A stretch of DNA of 64,000 bases, taken from assembly GCA_015680685.1 (NCBI GenBank), contig MNCI01003361.1:217422-281421 (forward strand), written 5' to 3'. Shown one piece after another: positions 1 through 10,600 of the stretch; position 1 is the first letter of the stretch; each line of letters starts with the position of its first letter. The notes under the pieces are model-generated. The model made no database searches. It saw only the letters and a program-made list of their open reading frames with translations, and was not told the DNA's origin. The DNA comes from Gnetum montanum. Lineage: Eukaryota > Streptophyta > Gnetopsida > Gnetales > Gnetaceae. The position numbers and the translations under genes are program-made.

Positions 1-613
1 GGCAACGATCTTAATCCACCTAGAACAAGGCTCACCAAAAGCACATGTCCAAAGGCCCTCCATCTTGAGGTACCTAGTAACATGTCCCAATTTGTAATTC
101 CCATACTCATTGTATCTAGGGTGAGTGGGAGTGCAAGGATATCGCATCCCGCACAATTCAATCAATGCCATCTCAATACATGTCATCTCTGTGGAAACCA
201 AAGTGGAGACTAGGTCCGATTCATCCCAAATGAATCACTAGAGACCAAAGATGAGAGATCCTTGAGCAACAACAATTTATGAGTTGCCAATAGAACTCTC
301 CTCTGCCATATCAACTAAAACCACAACTGGTCCAACCACAAGTAAACAAGTGGAGAACAACACCACAATGCAATGGTATACATCCTCAAGGAGAACAACA
401 TACATTAGTTGCTCAATGCGTAACACTAGCCCCTCATGAAGAGCGTAAAAATCTTTCCATAAGGCAACTCTTCAAAGAATACTTAAGGATATGATCCTAG
501 ATCGCCTACTTATCAATCTAAAGGAACCATTAATACAACAACCTCGATGGTGTAATAAAACCAAAGAGCACATGCATATCGCAACACGATTTCAAAAACA
601 CTCTAATACCATC
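1..613 (-). mobile_element. Possible Ty1/copia-like 5' remnant (gag start and primer site)
   Basis: On the minus strand the bases at 599-611 read TGGTATTAGAGTG, close to the initiator-tRNA-Met primer site (TGGTATCAGAG) of plant copia elements. They sit two bases after a sequence ending in TTACA, as an LTR end would. Farther along the same strand a broken frame with an NYKLGHVTRYLKMEGLW-like run resembles the start of copia gag proteins. Stops and frame changes make it non-functional. The match is short, so this is a tentative call. Confidence 0.35.
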
Positions 614-1210
614 TGTAACAACGTTGCCCTGATGTTGTCTGGCACCCCAAGGGATTCACTAAGATCTAATGGATCTAGGGCTGAAGACCTAGGGAATACG
701 CCTCTAATAAGCAAGCAACCAAAGAGAGTGCAAGCAACAACATGGCTTCTTAATATATGTATGGAAATACACCTCAAGGAGGATAACTAACTCCAAACAA
801 GGACCTTGCAAACAAGCACACAAGCAACCCTGTAGAAAACATCGGTGCAAGAGGAAACGATGCATCTACAACAGGTGGCGCCTCACCCCCATAACCCCAA
901 TGATTTGGTACAAGGTGTGGCTTGGCACTGCACCAAAACTATCCAATCCTGGCTACCTACATATCTACGACCACTGTAGAATTAGGGCCATGTAGTTCTC
1001 CAAGTGAGGGTAGTATGAAGAGAACTTTGAGAGAGTTGCAATAGGAGGGTGTCTTGCTACTAGCTTGGTACCGCCAAGCTAGGATGGGTTTTCTAACACT
1101 TGAGAGTCACCCAAGGGCACCTCAAAGAGTTCCATGGCCCCCGAACCATGGGGAAATCCTAGGACAACCACCACCCTAGGACATCTCTCACACTACTTCT
1201 CTTTTTTTGC
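614..1210 (-). other. Possible LTR next to the copia-like remnant
   Basis: The segment starts with TGTAACAACG in plus view, directly after the candidate primer site, as the end of a minus-strand LTR would. I could not find its outer end. It contains a 9-bp inverted repeat, CTAGCTTGG/CCAAGCTAG, at about 1061-1083. No coding frame is supported. Confidence 0.3.
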
Positions 1211-1509
1211 ATCTGTGAGTTTATTCTACTTTCCATTCCAACCTACATGTACTTCACAATGATAAAAATTGCAAGAAATGGAAATATGTAATACGTGATT
1301 AGCTTAAAGTAATTTTTTCCATTTACTTATAACACAAGTTCCTTTTTACAAGTATGAAGATCTATTTCAATAAATTACTTTTTTTATAAACCATATGAGA
1401 TAAAAATAGAGTTTATGTCTTGTTGGAGTTGGCATAGTGGAAGTACCTTTGGAGGCTGGTCTCTGAATATAGGATTTTAAATCTACAAATTTTAAAATTT
1501 TCACTTAAA

Positions 1510-2105
1510 CATGAGTTGTGGTCTGCTCAAGATCCACTCATGGTGATAGACCACAATGGTTCTTGTGATATAAGACCATGAGTTGTGATGCCCTCATGAT
1601 GTGGTCATGGTCTAGTCATGGTTTTCGCTAAGGTTGAAAAATAGTAACTATGAGTCATGGGTTCCTCGTGGTATGTCCATCACAAGTTGTGATGAAATCA
1701 TGGTCTAGTCACAATGGATGCTATGACTACTTCTTTCTTGCCCTCAATATTTTAAGCTAATTTGTAATGACCATGAGTCATGGTGTGCTCATGTTGAGCT
1801 TGTGGTAGCCTAACCATAGCTTGTGGTCAAGTCATGGTAATCTCTGAAACTAAAAAGTGTAGCCTAATCATAGGGTCAAGTTATGGTACTTTCTGAAACT
1901 GAAAAGCTACAATCATGCACTCCTACATGAAAATTGTAATGACCACGAGTCATGGTGACCATACATTGTAATACCAATAGTTGTGTTAAGGTCATGGTGG
2001 CCTGAAACATAAACATTTTTATCTCGAATACACCATGAGTTGATCACAGGTTGTGGTTTGAGCTCTATGCAAACCACAGGTCATGGTTTGATCGTGGTGA
2101 CACTA
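1510..2105. repeat. Word repeat of CATGGT/ACCATGA-type motifs
   Basis: Over about 600 bases the words CATGAGT, TCATGGT, GTCATGG, CACAAG and their complements recur every 10-30 bases in irregular order. There is no fixed period, so it is an old scrambled satellite or part of a repeat-derived transposon rather than a clean tandem array. No gene is seen. Confidence 0.5.
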
Positions 2106-4290
2106 AAAAACAGACATAAAAGGTTGTAGCTTGAATTTGAAGAAGAATTTCATTAATCTAATGGTTAAACCAACTTGGATATAATTTAGGGAGGTTAGAA
2201 CTATGGAAACATGAACTGAATTTAGCTATAAACTAATTTCAGAGCCACATGAATTCAAATTTAGTAGGCAAATAATATTTTCCATGACTAGGTAACTTAC
2301 GGTATAATTGCACAACACAAATGGACATGCATGTGTACTTAAAGTACTCAGAAATATGCTTTAACATCAAAGGCTTCTTTTCTAGAGTTTGGGAAGCCAC
2401 TTGCATACAATTAAACATAAAATACATCTTGTCCTTAGCATACAAAAGAGGGCTTCCTTGAAACATAAAATGCTAATGCTTTAACACAAAACTACAACAT
2501 GACTAGGGCTCAAATAGATACAAAAAGTGCTCAGAATATGGAGCAATATGGCCACAAGCATGAACATGGCTTGGGCATGATATGCAACATGAAATTCACA
2601 AGAGACTTAGGGGGAAGTTTTGGCCATTCATGGCTGCAACTCTTCTACAACAAAAAAAAAACCCCAAAAACATGCAAAAAACCTCCAATCTAAGTGCATA
2701 TTCTTTCTAAGAAACATCGTATATAATAATCTAACTTATTGGAACTAAAAATATTGACATGCATGGATTAAACATTGAATTTAGAGTGGCTTTGAAGCTA
2801 GCATACATGCATAAACATTATGTCAAATACTTAAAGCTAAAATGTTTAGCATAGAGCTTCAACCAAAACATGCATGAAATATATACCATAATAACATGAA
2901 AATATAGCATATCATGGACACATGAGCTCCTTGAACTTGAACCAAATTCTTCAGAGAATGAGTAAGGTTTTAGTGTTAGAATTCTACGAGAGTTGGTTGT
3001 GAGAATGTGAGAATTTGTGTGAGGGAACTATGAGAAATTAGTAGCTTAGGCCTACCATGGGAGAGATTTGACTTGTAAGAAACAATGGTTGTTAGTATGG
3101 GAGACCGGTGCTCTTCTTGGAGCCTGAAGAAACTAGAATACCCTCTCAAAATGATAAAAGATGGAGCATGAAAAAAAAAAGCCTTGAGGAGAGGTACCCT
3201 CACTTCATTGCTTAAATGCTCCAATTATTGTGTACAAGAGAGGCCATTGGCCTCTATTTATAGCTGAAAGGATGAAAAAAATTTGCAACTCCCTCTCATG
3301 TGGGACAAACCTTTCTTCTCTTGATTTTCTCTTTTACCATAAAACTATGCTTGTCTAAGGTTTTTTACACTAATTTTCTCCATATTCCTTTGGCTTTCTA
3401 GCATTCTTTAATACATGACTTCAAAACATAAAAACTTTAACATCTAAGTGATAACGGAAGGATTGAAAAAATAATAAAGACAAAGTTCAAGCATTGCCCA
3501 AAATCTTGACATGTCTTAATGGTCCAAGAAGGATAACAATTTGTTGTTCAGCACCTTAAAAAATTAAAGGAAAATTAAAAAGCTTGACAAAAGAAGAAAC
3601 CTTGTAGTGCTCCTTAGAATTAACATAAAATTCTAGAGTCCTTTCTGAAAAATCAACAATGTGCTTATGTGCAAAGGATCCAATATTGAGGATATGCCAT
3701 GTCATTGAAGCATTGTCTAATTTAGCATGCAAAAAAAAAAAAAAAAGATAAGTACCTAGCATGATCAACTTCAATATCATGCTTTTGCAGCACATGATTT
3801 AGTGAAAGGTATATCTTCAGCTGTAACGTAGATAACCCAATATCTTGACAAAAACATATCATAATGTGAGACTAGTAATGAAAAACTCATACACTTCATT
3901 AGGTAGAATAAAATCTAGAGTCATATAATTAGCAACATGCACATCAACATTTTGAATAGGATCCCCAAGCTAAGCATCAACCAAAGAATCTTGGATTGGT
4001 TCAAAATCCCCCATTAGGAAAAGAAATCTTAGGAATAACTAATTCTTCACAAATGTTTAACAAAATCCAACCACTGGTAAATCATCAAAAACTTCCATCA
4101 CAAAAACCCTCAAATAAAACCCTCTATCATAGAAACCTTCAACAAAACCCTTCATCAAGAGAACATTAGTATCTTTACATGACTTTGAGTTACATGCACT
4201 TGATAGCTTTACTTAAATGTACGACAAGTAGCCTTGTAATCCTTCCATGGAAGTGTAGACAAATATATTTGAATTCATTTTGATTTCTAC
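2106..4290. other. No supported gene; AT-rich flank 3' of the MADS gene
   Basis: No convincing exon was found. A minus-strand run at about 3880-4015 reads with few stops and contains GDPIQNVDVHVANYMTLDF; I do not recognise it. A TATA-like TATAAATAG lies on the minus strand near 3255 beside a 7-bp palindrome. Remaining exons of the minus-strand MADS gene should lie here or beyond, but I could not place them. Confidence 0.4.
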
Positions 4291-4633
4291 CTCTTATTTT
4301 CCTCCTCTTCCTTTGTTTTCTAGTTATGTTTGTCTTTTTTTTTTTTAGACATGCCCTTTTAAGGGAAAAAAAAAAAGCTTTTTGTCCTACCTTACATGGC
4401 CTTCTACATAATAAAGATCCTTAACTAAGAAAAATATTTCTAATGGTATTAATAACATTTTATATGAACTCTAGAAATATATATAAGGTTGCTACCTCAA
4501 GCTTTTTTATGACATTATGAAGTTACATATACTACCATATACTAATACATAAAAATACTTTGAAATGTTGAACAATGTTATTAAATATTTAAAATATTTT
4601 TATTCAGTAATATTTTAAAAATCTGATAAGTAC

Positions 4634-4675
4634 CTGTGCTTGAAGAGCCTTCACCTCATCCGACATTAATTTTAC
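4634..4675 (-). CDS. MADS gene exon 5: end of K domain
   Basis: A 42-bp exon in phase 0 encoding VKLMSDEVKALQAQ, between acceptor AATAG and donor GTACTT. The 42-bp size and the position after the K box are canonical. Confidence 0.82.
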
Positions 4676-7600
4676 CTATTAAAAGTATCTATATATTAAA
4701 TAATATCATTTGATTATTATATAATTAGATCATTTGATTCACATTACCTTTTCGTTAGAAATCCTTCTAGTAGTACGCTCCACCATTGTCTCTAAACAAT
4801 TTAACTCTTCTAAAGTCATTGAATCTAGATCTTCACCAATTAGATTTCTGCACAATGTAGTATATAAGAAATAAATAAGGAACAATACTTAATAAATCTT
4901 TCATAAAACAAAAAATAAATTTATAGACTTTACCTTTGTGATTTCTCTAAATGATCAATCTTCTTTGAATCCATTTCTTTTTCAACTTGATAATACTGTA
5001 CAGTTAGAACAATATCTATTTATATACCATTACTTTCATAAGTAAACATACTATTTAGTATATAATCAAGAAAAAAGATTTTAAACAAGTAAAAAGAGAT
5101 TATATTAATAAAATCATATTTGAATCATAAAGAGATGCGTCTTGGGATCTTAACCATCTTCTAAGATCAAAACATCAAATTTTTAATAAGAATAATAATT
5201 ATCTTAAGCTACTAATTTAATCCTAACTTCAAAATAAAAACTTATAATCATGTAAAACTTAAAGACTGCATAAATCAAGTCCTACTTTATAGATGTTTTC
5301 TTTTAATTTTTCATTACTAGTTAACATAGCTTATATTAACTTTTTCCTTTTAAAAGTTCTTTAATTAATTCTTTACAAATTTGGAAGATCACATATGCTA
5401 GCAAAGCACTTCAAATTTTATTAATTGACTGAGTAATAGAAGTTCAAGCTACTAGAAGATCCTATGAAGATTTGAATATGATAAAATAGTAACTTGTATG
5501 TTGCTAAACTCTAGTAAAAATATGAGTAATTGTAGGGTAATGCAAAAAATAAGATTATCAACTTCACAGGCATTCTTACAGAAACATCCATTAAGCATTG
5601 TTCATTTTATCTTTAACAAATTATTGTTAAAATTTTCGCTCTTTAACCTAATTCAAAAAACACATGAACTTAAAGATTAGAGCTACCTTTTATCACAAAA
5701 TACAATGTATTAGAAGTGCTCATGACATTAATTATTCATAACTAAGGAATCTTAGGATAATTTATTTGATAAATTTTCTAACTAAAACATTAGTAAAATG
5801 AAGAAAATTGGGTGTGAAAGCCCAAAAGTTAGATTTTATATAAAATAAAATTAAAAGCTTTTGATGTAGATTGCTCTAAATTTGTAGTTGGATGTTGATT
5901 ATTCTATTTAATTGCTTGTAAAACATGCCTTACAAGAAGAAATCTTCTTTGAGGTTGGCAGCATGGTTTGACAATTAGATCTATATAGATTTGGTCTTGA
6001 CAAATGCATGGATTTATATCAGTTATCTCATCATAGGACCATGCAAACGCAATGGGCCATTTATTTACCACTTCCAATAACTTCCTATTTTGGTCTTTAT
6101 CAAGATTAGCATTAATAATTATCAATTTTTTGTTATTTAGAAAAGCATATTCTATTTTGTCCAGTAAGGCTTTTAGTTTTAAAGGTTCTAGTTCATACTT
6201 TTCTTATATCTCTAATTATTCCCCATTCGATATTTTCTTCCTGATGTGATTGTACATAGGGATGTTTTCTCCTAAACTATTCTAACTCATTAGCTTCTTC
6301 AATGTAGGCACTTGTGATTCTATTTAATGATTCCATGCATATATTAGATTCTATTTCTTTTTCAGTGATCAACCATTGGATGCCTTCTTGTCATGTGGCT
6401 GCTACATATATGCATTGTTACACACACGTCCTCCATACATTGATTGCCAATTGTATTGGTGTTATCTTTCATTGCCCAAATTTTGTACATGCAATTACAC
6501 CCATTATCACTATATGTGATACATGGAACTTTGCATCTCTATGTGATTGTAGCTTTATCTTCCTTAAAGATTTCCAAGGACAAGTCTCTGATTCCTAGCT
6601 TAGCATCCACAGTGCTAAGCCATGCTCTCTTCTTATAATTATAGGAAATTTTCCTTTGTTTTTTCCCACGTGAATGACAAGAAAATCAGCAGGATAAGAC
6701 AAACCACTTATGGTGGTGATGACATCTTCTACTTGCCTAAGTGGAACAGCAATTGATTGGCTCGCAAGCTCTAATCGAATACTACTCTTTTTCAACAAAG
6801 GTAGGTTTCAAGCTTTGTACATGTCTTGCAAAATCATATTTACTTCTTATTCAGAATTTATTCAAGCCTTGCACAATTTATGAATTGCTATCTAGAGATA
6901 TACTAAGGGACTTCCAAAATCTGTTCTCTTCTTGGGAAGTGCTCCTACTTCAATCTAGTACGCTATGGTTTGGATGAACATGATAGTTATTAAATGCTTG
7001 TCAATAGATTTTGAAAGCATAATATTCTCTGAAAGAGTGTGTGGATGGATTAGAGTTAGGTGAAGTTCCCATCCTTTGAACCTTTTCAAGACTTGTCTTG
7101 AAAAGAGGAGGTTGCTTGGATCTAAGTTCATTTATTATCACATCCTCTTGGGTATTAATTGCCCTGGTAGCACGCTTTTGTTATGGTTGTGTTGGCAGCT
7201 TCCCTTGCATGACTAGTGGCAACATTGGTGGTAGAGAGTTCGGCATTTGCTACTAGTTAAGGCATGTAAGAATTTGGATCCATGCGCAAAGTGGTGGGTC
7301 CATGATATTTTGATAGATAATAGTGAGAGGAGGTATGGACCAAAGTGTTCCCCAAAGAGATTGGAAGTTAAACATAATATCTATAAGGATCTGTTTACCC
7401 ATATGGATATTGTTGCCTTGGTGGTGGCATTCACCATGTTTGTGGTTATTGTCACTATTGCTAGTATTATTCCTATGGTTGAGGATAGGCTCCACTTAGA
7501 AAATATGATGGTTGGTAAGGTTGTCAAAGGTTACCTTGTGGGTAAGGTAATTGTCTTGGCATCTATTTCTTGATAAATCTTGGACTAAGCATGTATGTCC

Positions 7601-10600
7601 CAAACTCTTGCAAATGGACCATAACATGACAACATCCCTTACAATGTTCAAATTGGCATACTTTGCATCCTTCATTGTCTTCCAAACTAGAGTCTATTAA
7701 TTCTTCAACTGCAACAACTTTTTCTTTATGTTTGTAGTTTTCTCATCCATTGTCTCTTCTTTTCTTCTTTTATGCATTTTTGTTTAAGGCCTCTTTAGTC
7801 TTCTCCTCTACTATCTTGAGTGCAGTAGTAAATTTTTCATCCGCAAAATCCCATATTTGCTTTACCTTAGTTGTAATATCATTATGTGATTTTTGGATAA
7901 GTAACGCCTTCCTTTGGATCGTATCCTCCAAAGTTGCTTCTTCTTGTCTTTCACATATCCTCAAGTCCCTTTTCCTTATTGCAAGATCTCAATTCTATTC
8001 CTTAGCTGATTTTCTTTTCCTTAATTCTCCTTCTTCTTTGGCCACCTGGTCAATGAGTCTTTTAATTTGATGGGTTGCCATTTCTAATAACCTACCTTAG
8101 GTGTATACTCCAAGAGTTTCTCTAATCCTGTTCCTTAACCCATCAATGATGTGTCTAAGCTTTTCCCTTTGAGAAAAATCCATGGCCTGGGCATCTATGC
8201 ATTAATAAATAGTGCCTACCCATTGTCACATTAAGGGATTCATGTGTTCCTTGCTTCCATCCTTGAATTTGTTTTCTCAAATTGAACACTCTAAAATAAA
8301 TTTGATATTTGTTATTAAAGAGCTCCAGCATGGTACTTCATCTTTGAATCCATTCTGGTTCCAAGGATCTGTACCAACTTTCTACTTCCTTGATGAGTGT
8401 TCCAGAAAACAACTTCAATATTTGTCAATCATTCTCTATGTTTTGAAGGGCACAGGCATCATGAAAGGCTTGAAAATGGTGTTGTGGATTTGCATTGTAT
8501 CCACCTTCAAATTTCAAGATATTATTCATATCTAATCACTTGATGCAACGATCCCTCACATGCTTGGTAGGAACATATACTACTTCTCTAATATTAATCA
8601 TGCTACAAGTGGCCAATAGGGGTTCTTCATAATTTTTGGGTTCATAGGCTCTATTGTAGTGGTGACCCATTTGATGTTCATAATGCCCTCTCTCTCTGTA
8701 TACTTGATTCTCTCTCTTCTTTGCTCATAATCATCTTCTTTATCATCAAAATGTCTTTTTCGATGCTCATGTCTCTCAGGGTTCCTTCATCCTTCCCTAT
8801 TGTGAGCTTTTACTCATCGTCCTCTCTTGTCATACTCTCAAGAGGACTGTGAGGAGGAAGAGAAAGAAATTGGAGGACGATTTCGGCTAGTTCTCCTTCT
8901 ATGAATCCTTAATTCATTCCTTTTTGATTCAATGGAGGTTTTAGGCCTTGAGATACTCTTAAGTGTGGAGTCTTCCTTGTCTCCTCTAGGCATTTCCACA
9001 AGGGAAAAATGCAACTTTATCTTGACAGGATCTTCAATACGAATTACTAGTGTTTGAGATTGAGATCCATGGTTTGATAAAATTTCTCTGAGTGGAACAT
9101 AGCATCATTTCTTTCTTTTACGACAATCATTTGTAGTACTTTGTTTCCTTGATCAAGCTCATGTCTATCTCCATAGCAACATCCCTTCTTACTTGGACCT
9201 CTATTGGTCGATATGGTCTAGTCATGCACTTTGTGAGATCGTACCCTTCTTGTACATGGCCAAGGTTTAGCCTTACAAGGGTTGCTTGCAGCATAGATAG
9301 TGTAGAACATTTTGGAGGTAAAACAATGTTGCCCTATCTCTCCAACTTAGTTATTCATCTTGATAAAAGAAAAATGTGAAATCAAGATAATATGGATCAA
9401 TGTGAGTGTAGAAAATCCTAGTTTGCATGGGCACACTCCAATCTTCTTCATCATATCCTTTGTCATGACTCTTATGAATTTCATCAGCAAGTGATGATTT
9501 CTCCTTAAGTGTAGAGGCCATATTACATTTTTTATGCTTTTAAGTGTGTATGTAAAAAAGAATTGATTCAAGTGTGAAAGATAGACTTTGTAATTCTTAA
9601 TACAACAAACTCTTATAAAATCAACTAATAAGCAAACATTGACACATCCTCAACAATGGTGCCAATGATAAACAACTAAGTATTCCAACACTTCATCATA
9701 TAAGTCACAAGCATTCACGAGTGACCAAATCGTAATCTGTGGATAGACAATGTAAGTATCCTAGTCGTTGATGGTTCGCAATCGTTGTTTTCTCATGTTA
9801 AGTTAGTGAAGTGCAAGTAGTATGATTTAACTTTCAATGAGATATATGATATCATGATGTTGTGAGCTCAAATTAATCCTAAGTGTTTCCATAATGAAAA
9901 TAAGAATAAGGTCTAAATCTAGCTGATAACAAAAATGTAAATCTATCCTAGCATATGATGACAAGCCCTAAGTTCATGTAACCGTTATTGGGATTACCAA
10001 GTGAATTTACTACTAAGCGAACTAAGCGAACCAAGCGAAGTCACTACTAGGTTACCAAATGATTACACTTAACACTTAAAACCAGTTGTACTTATTCCAC
10101 CTTACTAATGGACACTAGAAAATAAAAAACTTAACAAAAGTAAATGACTCAGTAATTGTAAATGACATAGAAAAGTAAAATTAATCTAAGTAAGATGCTA
10201 CAATGGTAAGAAACAATCTTGATCTTTATTGTCAATCATGAATTGTATCTATGTACAATCCACTTGAATAAAGACTCTGTACAACTGTCAATTACCACAA
10301 TACAAGCATTCACTTCTACCTCTAACTCTAAGTGTAACTCATGGAAAGAAACTAAAATAATTTCACTAAGGTTTAACTAAAAGTTGTCCAAGTGACGCAA
10401 TGGTAAGTTGGTATTTATAGTGATGACCAAAACCCACTACATCGTATCTACAATGATGTAAACAAAGCTATGATATCATAGATATGATGCTGCATTTGAT
10501 GACTAATATGGTTTTATCAGTTGGATATTGGGAACTCTCACCACTCATCAATATATCTACTAACTGTTAAAAAGTAGATGAATTCACTAAACTGTTACTA

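Larger units (their letters stand above)
5900..10550 (-). mobile_element. Truncated Athila-like Ty3/gypsy element E inside MADS intron 2
   Basis: Minus-strand order: 5' LTR (9666-10550), tRNA-Asp primer site (9647-9664), gag (from 9521), protease (about 6800-6595), then the beginning of reverse transcriptase (6125-5904), where homology stops. The rest of pol and the 3' LTR are missing. Many stops and frameshifts show it is old. It is in the same orientation as the host gene. The tail of gag includes an Asn/His-rich segment near 7250-7495. Confidence 0.72.

Noticed and set aside
3722-3746. Poly(A) run as the end of a retrogene or LINE
   Set aside because: No upstream coding similarity or target duplication was seen; it is a simple A run.
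7253-7573. Overlapping frames with Asn/His-rich or hydrophobic content
   Set aside because: Best explained as the decayed C-terminal part of gag of element E; the plus-strand hydrophobic frame is its shadow.
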